A model generated the notes under the pieces. That model was given only the letters and a program-made list of their open reading frames with translations, was not told the origin of the DNA and searched no databases. A program made the translations under genes and the position numbers. From Streptomyces aureus (GTDB lineage Bacteria; Actinomycetota; Actinomycetes; Streptomycetales; Streptomycetaceae), in assembly GCF_000725495.1 (NCBI RefSeq), contig NZ_JNZD01000003.1:186001-250000 (forward strand): a stretch of DNA of 64,000 nt, written 5' to 3'. This document shows, in pieces, positions 43,566 to 52,637 of this stretch (the first letter of the stretch is position 1; each line of letters starts with the position of its first letter).

Positions 43566-44042
43566 TCAGGCCGAGTGCTCAGCCAGCCGGTCCAGAAACA
43601 CGGTCTGGGCGGATACCAGCAGCGTCCGGGCCCGCTCCGGGGTCATCCACTCCACCCGGTCCAGCTCGGGGAACTCCTCCCGCCGTCCCGATCTCGGCGG
43701 CCACTCCATGGTGAACGTGCCGGGCACGACCGAGGCGGGGTCGAGGTCCGCCTCGACCGCCCAGGCCGTGACGATCTTGCCGTTCGTCTGGGTGACCTCG
43801 CCGAGCGCGATCGCCTCCCCGTCGGGCGGCGGCAGTCCGAGCTCCTCGCGGAACTCGCGGCGGGCGGCGTCCCAGGCCGTCTCGTCGGGCTCGTACTCGC
43901 CCTTGGGGAGCGTCCAGGCCCCGGCGTCGCGCCGTGCGAAGAACGGGCCGCCCATGTGGCCGACCAGGACCTCCACGCCCTGACCGGTGCGCCGGAACAG
44001 CAGCAGTCCCGCGCTGCGCTTCGGGTGTCGTGCTCCGCTCAC
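43566..44042 (-). CDS. Nudix hydrolase (MutT-like)
   Basis: A 158-residue Nudix enzyme. Box: GEYEPDETAWDAARREFREELG (the G-x5-E-x7-REUxEExGU frame, about residues 48-69). The preceding AGAWTLPKG is typical of ADP-ribose or diadenosine pyrophosphatases. GTG at 44042 overlaps the stop of the DNA ligase gene as GTGA, so it is translated with the ligase. The pairing suggests clean-up of nucleotide by-products (for example AMP-linked or oxidised nucleotides), which is inference. Confidence 0.88.
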   Translation of the reverse strand: MSGARHPKRSAGLLLFRRTGQGVEVLVGHMGGPFFARRDAGAWTLPKGEYEPDETAWDAARREFREELGLPPPDGEAIALGEVTQTNGKIVTAWAVEADLDPASVVPGTFTMEWPPRSGRREEFPELDRVEWMTPERARTLLVSAQTVFLDRLAEHSA

Positions 44043-45577
44043 GGCGTCACCTCCGGGTGGGCGGCCAGCAGGGTGTCGACGGTGTCGGCCTCGGCGGCCG
44101 TCTTGTCCTCGCGATAGCGCACCACCCGGGCGAAGCGCAGGGTGACACCGGCCGGGTAGCGGGTGGAGCGCTGCAGACCGTCGTAGGCGATCTCGACGAC
44201 GAGTTCGGGCCGCAGCGCCACCACGTGACCGTCGTCCGAGACGGCCAGCTCCCGGAAGCGTTCGGTCTGCCAGGCGAGCATCGCGTCGGTCATGCCCTTG
44301 AACGTCTTGCCGAGCATGACGAACGAGCCGTCGCCGGCGCGGGCGCCCAGATGCAGGTTGGAGAGCTTGCCGGTGCGCCGCCCATGACCCCACTCGGCCG
44401 CCAGGACCACCAGGTCGAGGGTGTGCACGGGTTTGACCTTGAGCCAGGAGGCACCGCGCCGGCCCGCGCTGTAGGGGGCGTCGAGGCCCTTCACGACGAC
44501 CCCCTCGTGCCCCCGGGCCAGCGTGTCGGCCAGGAACGTCTCGGCCCGCCCCGATTCCTCCGGGCCCGGCACCAGCGTCCGCCGGACCCGCATCGGCTCG
44601 GGAACCAGCCGGGCCAGTTCCGCGTGCCGCTCGGTGAACGGCAGATCCAGCAGGTCCCGTCCGTCGACATACAGCGCGTCGAAGAAGACGGGGGAGACGG
44701 GCACGGTCCGCGAAGCCGCCGCCACGTCCACGCGCGAGCCCACGCGGGCGGCCGTCTCCTGGAAGGAACGCGGCCGCCCCTCGGCGTCCAGCGCTAGCAC
44801 CTCCCCGTCCAGGACGAACCGTTCGACCGGCAACTCCCTTGCCACCGAAGTGAGTTCGGGCAGCCGGTCGGTGATGTCGTCGAGGGTGCGGGTGTAGACG
44901 CGGACCTCGTCGCCGTCCCGGTGCAGCTGCACCCGGATGCCGTCGAGCTTCTCCTCGACCGCGCAGGCCCCCAGTTTGCCGACCGCCTCGGAGACGGACG
45001 AGGCGGAGTGCGCCAGCATCGGCAGCACCGGGCGGCCGACGGTGAGCCGGAACCCGGCCAGCGCCTCCGGACCGTCCGCGAGGAGGGCCCGCGCCACCGC
45101 GGAGAGCGAGCCGGCCAGCATCACCGCGCGCCGCACGTCCCCCGCGGGCGCGCCGGTCGCCTGCGCGAGCCCCTCGACCGCGAGCGCGTCGAGGGCGCCC
45201 TGGCGCACCTCACCGGTGAGCAGCCCGAACAGGAAACGCTGCTCCTCCTCGGTCGCCGCCCCCATCAACTCACCCACCAGCCGAGCCCGTTCGGCCTGCG
45301 ATCCGGCCCCGGCGACCTGGCCGAGCGCGGTGAGGCGGGCGTCGACCTCACGCACGGTGAGGGTGGGGGCGGCGGCGGGGGCGACCGGGGTGCTCAGCAC
45401 CTTCCAGCCCACCCCGATGCGGCCCTGCGGCAGCCGGCCCGCCAGATACGGGATCACGATCGGCGCGTCCTCCGCCTCGGCGTCCCGGAAGAGCTCCGCG
45501 AGCAGCGAGGTCTTCCGGGACCGCGCCGAGGTGGCGGCGACCTCCTGGGACACATGGGCGAGCCGGCTCAGCAGCAT
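44039..45577 (-). CDS. ATP-dependent DNA ligase
   Basis: A 512-residue ATP-dependent ligase of the long archaeal/actinobacterial type. DNA-binding domain at 1-190 (FLFGLLTGEVRQGALDALAVEGLA), adenylation domain with the AMP lysine in VEEKLDGIRVQLH (about residue 210), motif III ERFVLDGEVLAL and motif V EGVVVKGLDAPY ... WLKVKP, then the OB fold. It joins nicks with ATP; Streptomyces also have the essential NAD-dependent LigA, so this is an additional repair ligase. ATG at 45577. Followed directly by the coupled Nudix gene. Confidence 0.92.
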   Translation of the reverse strand: MLLSRLAHVSQEVAATSARSRKTSLLAELFRDAEAEDAPIVIPYLAGRLPQGRIGVGWKVLSTPVAPAAAPTLTVREVDARLTALGQVAGAGSQAERARLVGELMGAATEEEQRFLFGLLTGEVRQGALDALAVEGLAQATGAPAGDVRRAVMLAGSLSAVARALLADGPEALAGFRLTVGRPVLPMLAHSASSVSEAVGKLGACAVEEKLDGIRVQLHRDGDEVRVYTRTLDDITDRLPELTSVARELPVERFVLDGEVLALDAEGRPRSFQETAARVGSRVDVAAASRTVPVSPVFFDALYVDGRDLLDLPFTERHAELARLVPEPMRVRRTLVPGPEESGRAETFLADTLARGHEGVVVKGLDAPYSAGRRGASWLKVKPVHTLDLVVLAAEWGHGRRTGKLSNLHLGARAGDGSFVMLGKTFKGMTDAMLAWQTERFRELAVSDDGHVVALRPELVVEIAYDGLQRSTRYPAGVTLRFARVVRYREDKTAAEADTVDTLLAAHPEVTP

Positions 45578-45650
45578 GCAGCCATCGTGCAACGCGAGCG
45601 CCCGCTTCACACCCGTACGGCACCCGGCGTGTGTCCCCCGGCGACGTGTT

Positions 45651-46691
45651 TCAGCCCTGTCCGCGCGCGATCGCCGCGTCGAGGTCGGCGAAGAGGAGCT
45701 CGCCGTTGAGCGTGGCCGCCGCGCGGTATCCGCCGCTCGCCGCGTTCACCACCTGCTCGGCGAACCCGGCGGCGTTGCCGGCCGCCCAGACGCCGGGCAC
45801 GCTGGTCAGCCCGGTCGGGTCGGTCACGGGGTAGCTGCCGAAGGGGGTCTCCCGCAGTTCCGCGCCCAGCCGCTCCAGCAGGCCGGTCCGCGGCACCGGG
45901 CGCGGCGCGACGAAGAGCACGGAGCGCTCGTGCGTGGTCCCGTCCGCGAGCCGCACCCCGGTGAGCCGGTCCTCGGCGACCACCAGTCCGGCGACCTCGC
46001 CCGGCACCACGGCGACGCCCGCGGCGGCGAGCCGGCGCAGGTCCTCGTCGGACAGCTCGTCCTCGGCCACCGTGTGCAGGAACAGCGTGACGTCCTTCGA
46101 CCACTGGCCGACCATCAGTGCCTGGTGCACGCTCATGGGGGTCGTGGCCAGCACGCCGAAGGCCAGGTCGCGCACCTCCCAGCCGTGGCAGTACGGGCAG
46201 TGCAGCACATCGCGGCCGAAGCGCTCGGCGACCCCGGGCACCGCAGGCATCTCGTCGGCCAGGCCCGTCGTGACGATCAGCCGGCGCGCGTGGACGGTCT
46301 GCCCGGAGGCGCCGACCGTGACCTCGAACTCCCCGGCGCCGCCATTGACGACCTCCGTCACCCGGCCCCGGACGATCTCCACCCCGTAGCCCTCGACCTC
46401 GCGCCGGCCCGCGGCCAGGAACTCGGCGGGCGGCATGCCGTCGCGGGTCAGATAGCCCTGCAGGTGCGCGGCGGGCGCGTTGCGCGGCCCGCCCTCGTCG
46501 ACGACGAGCGTCCGGCGCCGGGCCCGGCCGAGGACCAGGGCCGCGGAGAGCCCCGCCGCGCCGCCGCCCACGACGACCACCTCGTACGCCCCCGCCGACG
46601 GACTGCCCGTCGCCCCCGCCGGTCCGCCCGTCGTCCCCGCCGACGGACCGTCCGTCGTCCCGGTTCCCGTCTCGTTCCTTGCCTCGGTCAT
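45651..46691 (-). CDS. Thioredoxin-reductase-like FAD oxidoreductase
   Basis: A 346-residue pyridine nucleotide-disulfide oxidoreductase. FAD-binding VVVGGGAAGLSAALVLGRA (about 38-56), redox CPYCHGWE (about 165) and the C-terminal GVWAAGNAAGFAEQVVNAAS FAD motif. The N-terminal 35 residues are a Gly/Thr/Ser-rich disordered extension. It resembles TrxB or the flavoproteins of small-molecule disulfide reduction, but no thioredoxin is next door. ATG at 46691 after GGAGG (8 nt). Divergent from the XRE-cupin gene, its likely regulator. Confidence 0.87.
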   Translation of the reverse strand: MTEARNETGTGTTDGPSAGTTGGPAGATGSPSAGAYEVVVVGGGAAGLSAALVLGRARRRTLVVDEGGPRNAPAAHLQGYLTRDGMPPAEFLAAGRREVEGYGVEIVRGRVTEVVNGGAGEFEVTVGASGQTVHARRLIVTTGLADEMPAVPGVAERFGRDVLHCPYCHGWEVRDLAFGVLATTPMSVHQALMVGQWSKDVTLFLHTVAEDELSDEDLRRLAAAGVAVVPGEVAGLVVAEDRLTGVRLADGTTHERSVLFVAPRPVPRTGLLERLGAELRETPFGSYPVTDPTGLTSVPGVWAAGNAAGFAEQVVNAASGGYRAAATLNGELLFADLDAAIARGQG

Positions 46692-46733
46692 GGTGACCAC
46701 CTCCACGGAGAAGGTCGCGCGAGATCCGCCGGA

Positions 46734-46771
46734 TTGACAAACATCTTTGCCGATTCTGCAATGGAGGGATG
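46734..46771 (+). promoter_or_regulatory. Consensus leaderless promoter of the XRE-cupin gene
   Basis: TTGACA (46734-46739), a 17-bp spacer, TGCAAT (46757-46762), then 6 nt to the ATG at 46769. A near-perfect housekeeping promoter whose transcript would start at the initiation codon; the GGAGGG between is too close to the ATG to act as a ribosome site. Confidence 0.7.
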
Positions 46772-47410
46772 AGCGACACGGCCCGTGCGGGCGAGAGCGG
46801 CGAGGGCGGGCGCGGGGCCGCCGAGGCGACGACGGACGAGGTCCTCGCCGAGGTGGGTCCGCGGCTGCGGCGGATCAGGAAGGAGCGCGGGGCGACCCTG
46901 GCCGGGCTGTCGGAGGCGACCGGCATCTCCGTGAGCACGCTCTCGCGCCTTGAGTCGGGACTGCGTAAACCCAGCCTGGAACTGCTGCTGCCCATCGCGC
47001 GGGCCCATCAGGTACCGCTGGACGAACTGGTCGGCGCCCCGCCGGTCGGCGACCCCCGGGTCCGCGCCGAGCCGATCGTGCGCCACGGACGCACCCACTG
47101 GCCGCTGACCCGCCAGCCCGGCGGACTCCAGGCCTACAAAGTGCTGGAACCGAAGCGGACCGCGGAGCCCGACCCGCGCACCCACGAGGGGTACGAATGG
47201 CTCTACGTCCTGTCCGGGCGGCTGCGTGTGGTCCTCGGCGAGCACGACGTCGTGCTGGAGGCCGGGGAGGCGGCGGAGTTCGACACTCGCGTGCCGCACT
47301 GGTTCGGGTCGACGGGGGAGGGGCCCGCGGAGTTCCTGAGCCTGTTCGGACCGCAGGGCGAGCGGATGCACGTACGGGCGCGGCCCAAGGCCCGCTCCAA
47401 GGAGGGGTGA
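46769..47410 (+). CDS. XRE-family regulator with cupin domain
   Basis: A 213-residue regulator: helix-turn-helix at about 25-85 (ATLAGLSEATGISVSTLSRLESGLRKPSLE) and a C-terminal cupin (about 120-200; EGYEWLYVLSGRLRVVLGEHD, AAEFDTRVPHWF). This class (PuuR/SutR-like) usually senses small ligands and represses adjacent genes. ATG at 46769 directly after a -10 box. Divergent from the flavoprotein gene. The helix-turn-helix begins only after an unusual 25-residue Gly/Ala-rich start. Confidence 0.9.
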   Translation: MSDTARAGESGEGGRGAAEATTDEVLAEVGPRLRRIRKERGATLAGLSEATGISVSTLSRLESGLRKPSLELLLPIARAHQVPLDELVGAPPVGDPRVRAEPIVRHGRTHWPLTRQPGGLQAYKVLEPKRTAEPDPRTHEGYEWLYVLSGRLRVVLGEHDVVLEAGEAAEFDTRVPHWFGSTGEGPAEFLSLFGPQGERMHVRARPKARSKEG

Positions 47411-47641
47411 GCACGGGCCGCGGGGCGGCCGGCGGGGCCGGGGCCGCCGGTGCGGGGGCAGATGTCGACCGGGCGGGGGCCGACCCCGGGGCGCGTGCGC
47501 CGACGAGCCGCGGTCCAGGGCGTGAGGCGCCCGCGGGCGGCGTGGTGAAGACGAAGGCCGTCCGCTGTTCCCAGGTGGGCAAGCGACCGCTTAGTATGCG
47601 GAGGACCCCGGTCAGCCGACGATGTCCCCTGGAGGCCCCGC

Positions 47642-48619
47642 ATGCAGGCATGGCAAGTGCACCAGAACGGCGAGCCCGCGGAGGCGATGCGCCTGGTGGA
47701 GGTGGACCGGCCGACCCCGGGTGACGGCCAGGTCCTGCTCAAGGTGCGCGCCGCGAACATCAACTTCCCCGACGCGCTGATGTGCCGCGGCCAGTACCAG
47801 GTCAGGCCGCCGCTGCCGTTCACGCCCGGAGTGGAGATCTGCGGCGAGACCGAGGACGGCCGCCGGGTGATCGCCAACCCCGCGCTGCCCCACGGCGGCT
47901 TCGCCGAGTACGCCGTCGCGGACGCCGCCGCCCTGCTGCCGGCCCCCGAGGCCCTCGACGACGCCGAGGCCGCCGCCCTGCACATCGGCTACCAGACCGG
48001 CTGGTTCGGGCTGCACCGCCGGGCCCGGCTGGAGGCCGGCGAGACGCTGCTCGTCCACGCGGCCGCCGGAGGCGTCGGCAGCGCGGCGGTCCAGCTCGGG
48101 AAGGCGGCGGGCGCGCGGGTCATCGGAGTCGTGGGCGGCGCCGACAAGGCCCGGGTCGCGCGCGACCTGGGCTGCGACGTCGTGATCGACCGCCGCGCCG
48201 AGGACGTGATCGGAGCCGTCAAGGAGGCGACGGGCGGACGCGGCGCGGACGTGATCTACGACCCCGTGGGCGGCGAGGCCTACACCCAGTCCACGAAGGT
48301 CGTCGCCTTCGAGGGCCGGATCGTGGTCGTCGGCTTCGCCAGCGGCTCGATCCCGAGCCCCGCGCTGAACCACGCCCTCGTCAAGAACTACGGCGTCCTG
48401 GGCCTGCACTGGGGCCTGTACAACACCAAGAACCCGAAGCTCGTGCTGCACGGCCACGAGCAGCTCACCGAACTGGCCGCGCGCGGCGCGATCAAGCCGC
48501 TGGTGAGCGAGCGGGTGCCGCTGGGCGAGGCCGCCGCCGCCGTGCAGCGGGTCGCCGACGGAGTCACCACCGGGCGGATCGCCGTGGTGCCCACACTGGA
48601 GAACGGAGTCGCCGCATGA
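47642..48619 (+). CDS. Quinone oxidoreductase (zinc-less MDR)
   Basis: A 325-residue NADPH:quinone reductase-like medium-chain reductase. NADPH motif HAAAGGVGSAAVQLG (about 143-157) and substrate-domain FTPGVEICGETEDGRRV; no zinc ligand cluster. ATG at 47642 has GGAGG 6 nt upstream. First gene of a tight operon: its stop overlaps the next start (ATGA). It probably serves a CoA-thioester pathway together with the two dehydrogenases that follow. Confidence 0.9.
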   Translation: MQAWQVHQNGEPAEAMRLVEVDRPTPGDGQVLLKVRAANINFPDALMCRGQYQVRPPLPFTPGVEICGETEDGRRVIANPALPHGGFAEYAVADAAALLPAPEALDDAEAAALHIGYQTGWFGLHRRARLEAGETLLVHAAAGGVGSAAVQLGKAAGARVIGVVGGADKARVARDLGCDVVIDRRAEDVIGAVKEATGGRGADVIYDPVGGEAYTQSTKVVAFEGRIVVVGFASGSIPSPALNHALVKNYGVLGLHWGLYNTKNPKLVLHGHEQLTELAARGAIKPLVSERVPLGEAAAAVQRVADGVTTGRIAVVPTLENGVAA

Positions 48620-49806
48620 CCGACGCAGCCGAACTGCGCCGCCGCACCCAGGAGTTGCTGGCCGCGCACCCGCCCGGGGAAACGGACCGGCTGGACTTCC
48701 TGAGAGCCCGCTTCGACGCCGGGCTCGCCTGGGTGCACTACCCCGAGGGCCTCGGCGGACTCGGCGCCCCGCGCAGCCTCCAGGCCGTCGTGGACGCCGA
48801 ACTGGCCGCCGCCGGCGCGCCCGACAACGACCCGCGGCGCATCGGCATCGGCCTCGGCATGGCCGCCCCGACCATCCTCGGCTTCGGCACCGAGGAGCAG
48901 AAGCGGCGCTTCCTGCGGCCCCTGTGGACCGGCGAGGAGGTGTGGTGCCAGCTCTTCAGCGAGCCCGGCGCCGGATCGGACCTCGCCGCGCTCGGCACCC
49001 GGGCCGTCCGCGAGGGCGGCGAGGACGGTGACTGGGTGGTCAACGGGCAGAAGGTGTGGACCTCCAGCGCCCACCTCGCCCGCTTCGCCATCCTCATCGC
49101 CCGCACCGACCCGGACGTGCCCAAGCACCGGGGCATCACGTACTTCGTCTGCGACATGAGCGACCCGGGCGTCGACGTGCGCCCGCTGCGGCAGATCACC
49201 GGCGAGGCCGAGTTCAACGAGGTCTTCCTCACCGACGTCCGGATCCCCGACGCCCACCGCCTCGGCGCGGTCGGCGACGGCTGGCGGGTCGCGCAGACCA
49301 CGCTGATGAACGAGCGCGTCTCCATCGGCGGCATGCGCATCCCGCGCGAGGGCGGCATGATCGGCCCGGTCGCGAAGACCTGGCGCGAGCGGCCCGAGCT
49401 GCGCACCCACGACACGCACCAGCGACTGCTGAGGCTCTGGGTCGAGGCCGAGGTCGCCCGCCTGTCCGGCGAACGGCTGCGCCAGCAGCTCGTCGCCGGC
49501 CAGCCCGGCCACGACGGCGCCGGCATGAAGCTCGGCTTCGCCCGGCTCAACCAGGAGATCAGCGGCCTGGAGGTCGAACTCCTCGGCGAGGAAGGCCTGC
49601 TGTACGAGGACTGGACGATGCGCCGGCCCGAACTCGTGGACTTCACCGGCCGGGACGCCGGATACCGCTACCTGCGCTCCAAGGGCAACAGCATCGAGGG
49701 CGGGACCAGCGAGGTCCTGCTGAACATCGTCGCCGAACGCGTCCTCGGCCTGCCGTCCGAGCCGCGCACCGACAAGGACGTCGCATGGAAGGACCTCGCC
49801 CGATGA
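48616..49806 (+). CDS. Acyl-CoA dehydrogenase, operon copy 1
   Basis: A 396-residue flavoenzyme of the acyl-CoA dehydrogenase family. Markers: QLFSEPGAGSDLAALGTRA, QKVWTSSAHLARFAILIART and EVFLTDVRIPD. At the end, the stretch RSKGNSIEGGTSEVLLNIVAERVLG carries SIEGGTSE, with Glu at the position of the common base. It has the large, divergent middle typical of the FadE subfamilies that act on sterol or long-chain substrates as a heterodimer with a second member. ATGA overlaps on both sides. Together with the next gene this looks like an alpha2beta2 enzyme (established for mycobacterial FadE pairs; inferred here). Confidence 0.9.
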   Translation: MTDAAELRRRTQELLAAHPPGETDRLDFLRARFDAGLAWVHYPEGLGGLGAPRSLQAVVDAELAAAGAPDNDPRRIGIGLGMAAPTILGFGTEEQKRRFLRPLWTGEEVWCQLFSEPGAGSDLAALGTRAVREGGEDGDWVVNGQKVWTSSAHLARFAILIARTDPDVPKHRGITYFVCDMSDPGVDVRPLRQITGEAEFNEVFLTDVRIPDAHRLGAVGDGWRVAQTTLMNERVSIGGMRIPREGGMIGPVAKTWRERPELRTHDTHQRLLRLWVEAEVARLSGERLRQQLVAGQPGHDGAGMKLGFARLNQEISGLEVELLGEEGLLYEDWTMRRPELVDFTGRDAGYRYLRSKGNSIEGGTSEVLLNIVAERVLGLPSEPRTDKDVAWKDLAR

Positions 49807-50909
49807 GCCAGGTGAGCACCGAGCCCGATCTGCTCTACACCGAGGAGGAGGAGGCGCTGCGCGCCGCCGTCCGCGACCTCCTGACCGACCGCTGCGCCGC
49901 GGCCGACGTCATCACCCGCACCGAGTCGGCGACCCCGCACGACCCCGAGCTCTGGAAGGCGCTCACCGAGGGCATGGGTCTGGCCGGCCTCCTGGTGCCC
50001 GAGGACCGGGGCGGCCAGGGCGCGAGCCACCGCGAGGCCGCCGTGGTCCTGGAGGAACTCGGCCGCGCCGTCGCTCCCGTGCCCTATCTGACCAGCGCCG
50101 TCGTCGCCACCGAGGCACTGCTCGGCTGCGAGGGGCCGGTCGCCGACGAACTGCTCGCCGCGCTCGCCTCCGGCCGGACCGTCGGCACCCTCGCCGTCGC
50201 GCTCAACACCGGCCCCGGAGCCGCCCACCGGGTCCTGCGTCTGGAGAACGGCACCCTGCACGGTGAGCTGACCGGCATCGCCGACGCGGCCGCCGCGGAC
50301 GTCCTGCTGGTCCCGGCCGAGGACGGCGGGCTGTACGCGGTCGACGCGGCCGCCGTCACGGTCGTCCCGCAGGTCAGCCTCGACCAGACCCGGCCGCTCG
50401 CCCGGATCACCTTCGACGCGGCGCCCGGGCGCCTGCTCACCGCGGACGCCTCCGGCGCCGTACGGCGCGCCCTGCGCGCCGGCGCCGGACTGCTCGCCTC
50501 CGAGCAGCTCGGCATCGCCGACCAGGCGCTGACCGAGACGGTCCGCTACCTCAAGGAGCGCAAGCAGTTCAACCGTCCGGTCGGCGGCTTCCAGGCGCTC
50601 AAGCACCGGCTGGCCCAGGTGTGGCTGGAGGTCGTGGGAGCCCGGGCCGCGGCCCGCAACGCCGCCGACGCGCTGGCCACCGCGAGCGCCGACACCGACG
50701 TGGCGGTCGCCGTCGCCCAGGCGTACGCGGCACCCGTCGCCGTCCACGCGGCGGAGGAGGCGGTCCAGCTCCACGGCGGCCTCGGCATGACCTGGGAGCA
50801 CCCGGCGCACCTCCACCTCAAGCGCGCCAAGGCCGACTCGATCGCCTACGGCACGGCGGGCGCGCACCGCGAGGCCCTGGCCGGGCTGGTCGACCTCCAG
50901 GCCCCCTGA
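49803..50909 (+). CDS. Acyl-CoA dehydrogenase, operon copy 2
   Basis: A 368-residue partner of the previous protein. The N-terminal (LYTEEEEALRAAVRDLL) and C-terminal (ASEQLGIADQALTETVRYLKERKQFNRPVGGFQALKHRLAQ) domains are present. The central beta domain is shorter and lacks the catalytic Glu-containing EGTSE motif, ending instead HGGLGMTWEHPAHLHLKRA. This suggests a structural or cofactor-binding subunit. ATG at 49803 overlaps the previous stop. A hairpin follows (50932-50970). Confidence 0.9.
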   Translation: MSQVSTEPDLLYTEEEEALRAAVRDLLTDRCAAADVITRTESATPHDPELWKALTEGMGLAGLLVPEDRGGQGASHREAAVVLEELGRAVAPVPYLTSAVVATEALLGCEGPVADELLAALASGRTVGTLAVALNTGPGAAHRVLRLENGTLHGELTGIADAAAADVLLVPAEDGGLYAVDAAAVTVVPQVSLDQTRPLARITFDAAPGRLLTADASGAVRRALRAGAGLLASEQLGIADQALTETVRYLKERKQFNRPVGGFQALKHRLAQVWLEVVGARAAARNAADALATASADTDVAVAVAQAYAAPVAVHAAEEAVQLHGGLGMTWEHPAHLHLKRAKADSIAYGTAGAHREALAGLVDLQAP

Positions 50910-50931
50910 CCGTCCCGTCAGGAGCCCGTCC

Positions 50932-50970
50932 CGCGAGGAGCCGGTCCCGTCAGGGGGCGGGCTCCTCGCG
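50932..50970 (+). terminator. Hairpin after the dehydrogenase operon
   Basis: CGCGAGGAGCC and GGCTCCTCGCG pair over 11 bp around a 17-nt loop, 23 bp after the stop. Confidence 0.7.
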
Positions 50971-51125
50971 TACGTCCGGGTGGTCCCGAAGCGTCTTCCC
51001 GGTACTCACCTGCGGCGGGTCAAGACCACCCGATCGGGGGACATGTCAGCCGCCCGGACGAACCCTCCGCTACGCCACACTTACGGCCGAACGCCGCGAA
51101 GTGGACGTGGCGGAGGAGGTTGACG

Positions 51126-51320
51126 ATGGCGATTTCCATCTCTGCGGTGCTGTTTCTCCTGGTGCTGGCGGTGATCTTCCTGCGCAACGGTGGGCTGAAG
51201 GTCTCCCACGCCCTGGTCTGCGCCCTGCTCGGATTCCTGCTGGCCAGCACGAGCATGGCCCCGACCATCCACAGCGGTCTCACCGCTACGGCGGACATCG
51301 TGGGCAGCCTGACGCCCTGA
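51126..51320 (+). CDS. Small membrane protein
   Basis: A 64-residue protein: an N-terminal hydrophobic helix (ISAVLFLLVLAVIFL), a short polar turn RNGGLKVSH, a second hydrophobic segment ALVCALLGFLLAS, and a polar tail. ATG at 51126 has GGAGG 7 nt upstream. Two-helix proteins like this occur in many Streptomyces. Position between two convergent units gives no clue. Confidence 0.65.
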   Translation: MAISISAVLFLLVLAVIFLRNGGLKVSHALVCALLGFLLASTSMAPTIHSGLTATADIVGSLTP

Positions 51321-51332
51321 CCGGCCGCCGGG

Positions 51333-52562
51333 TCAGGGGGTCTCGAACACCCCGATGCCGTTGGGCACCGGGCGCTCGGCGCCGCCGCTCGGGTGGTTGA
51401 GGACGCTCACCGCGTGCGCCCCCGGGCGGCGGGCGACCATCGTCGTGGACCCGCCGCCGTCCAGGCTGAAGGCGTCCTTCGACCCCAGCCGCTTCATGGC
51501 CAGGGTGACCTCGGCGATGGTGAGCCCGGCGCGGAACCGCGGCGCGCCGTCCAGGGCCAGGAGCTGCATCCGGTGGCCGTGGTCGGAGAAGCCCACCGCG
51601 GTGCGCACCGCCGAGGTCGTGTCGTCCAGACCGGGCAGCGGCACCCCGCCGGTCATCATCGGATACCCGCCGACCGCGAACCGGTACGGCACCCGGGAGG
51701 ACCGCGCGACCAGCCGGTGGCGTACCTTGACCCGTTCGCCCAGGGAAAGCCCCCGCAGCTTCCGCGCGCCCGCCTCACGGCCCACCAGCACCGTGGTGCC
51801 CCGCGCGATGCGCCCGCTCCCCGGAGCCCCGGCGGCGGACACGACCCGCCCGCGACGGACCGTCACCTCGTAGGTGTCGGTACTGCACGGCGCGGCCCGG
51901 TCCGTGTCGGTGCCGCAGGTCGCCCGGACCCGGGAGGCGCCGCCCCAGTCCGAGGCGAACGCGCCGACCGTGCCGACCGGGAGCGCGTACTGGTTGAACC
52001 CGCGGAGCGGCCAGGTGCCCTTGGCGCTGCGCACCGACCCGTCGAGGGCCACCCGGTCCAGCCGGGCCCGGCGGTCGGCGCCCACCCCGAACACGTCCTC
52101 GGTGTCCGTGCCGGGCGGCAGCGGGGGTCCGAACCGCTGGCCTTCGGGCACCGCCGCCTTCAGTCCGCGGCCGCTCGCGATCGCCGGACCCACGGTCGCG
52201 CCCGTCGCCTCGACGCCCGGATGCTGGGTCTCCGAGATGTCGAAGAAGTCGCCGTTGACCCCGGCGACCGCGCCCCGGGCGTCGGCCAGCCGGGACACGG
52301 GAGCCCGGGCCGCCACCGCACCGGGGTGCAGCAGGTCGACACGCACATGAGGATTGCGCAGATCGACCGTCACCACGTGCGCGTGCGCCACGCCCCTGGC
52401 CGCCGGGATGTCGAGCTGTGTGTAGGTGACGCCGGGCCCGATACGGGTCGTCTTCTCCGCGGCGTCGGCCGGAGCCGCCCCCGTGAGCACCGCACCGGCC
52501 AGCGCGCCGCTTGCCGTGAAGACCGTCAGTACCGTTCCGAACCGTCTGCCAAGACGCGTCAC
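51333..52562 (-). CDS. Secreted phosphodiester glycosidase family protein
   Basis: A 409-residue exported protein. Signal peptide: MTRLGRRFGTVLTVFTASGA with hydrophobic core to about 30, cleavage near ADA/AEK (35). The C-terminal NAGPA-type domain shows VAGVNGDFFD (about 100) and SLDGGGSTTMVARRPGA (about 367), where the DGGGST metal/catalytic motif is intact. The eukaryotic namesake removes GlcNAc from phosphodiesters; bacterial members probably act on wall sugars. GTG start at 52562. Alone, minus strand. Confidence 0.85.
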   Translation of the reverse strand: MTRLGRRFGTVLTVFTASGALAGAVLTGAAPADAAEKTTRIGPGVTYTQLDIPAARGVAHAHVVTVDLRNPHVRVDLLHPGAVAARAPVSRLADARGAVAGVNGDFFDISETQHPGVEATGATVGPAIASGRGLKAAVPEGQRFGPPLPPGTDTEDVFGVGADRRARLDRVALDGSVRSAKGTWPLRGFNQYALPVGTVGAFASDWGGASRVRATCGTDTDRAAPCSTDTYEVTVRRGRVVSAAGAPGSGRIARGTTVLVGREAGARKLRGLSLGERVKVRHRLVARSSRVPYRFAVGGYPMMTGGVPLPGLDDTTSAVRTAVGFSDHGHRMQLLALDGAPRFRAGLTIAEVTLAMKRLGSKDAFSLDGGGSTTMVARRPGAHAVSVLNHPSGGAERPVPNGIGVFETP

Positions 52563-52637
52563 GGTGCCCCCTGATGTCTCGTCAACTCTGCCAGGACTCA
52601 GGGGAATTGCACCAGAGGTGGCGGGCCGGGACGGTGG

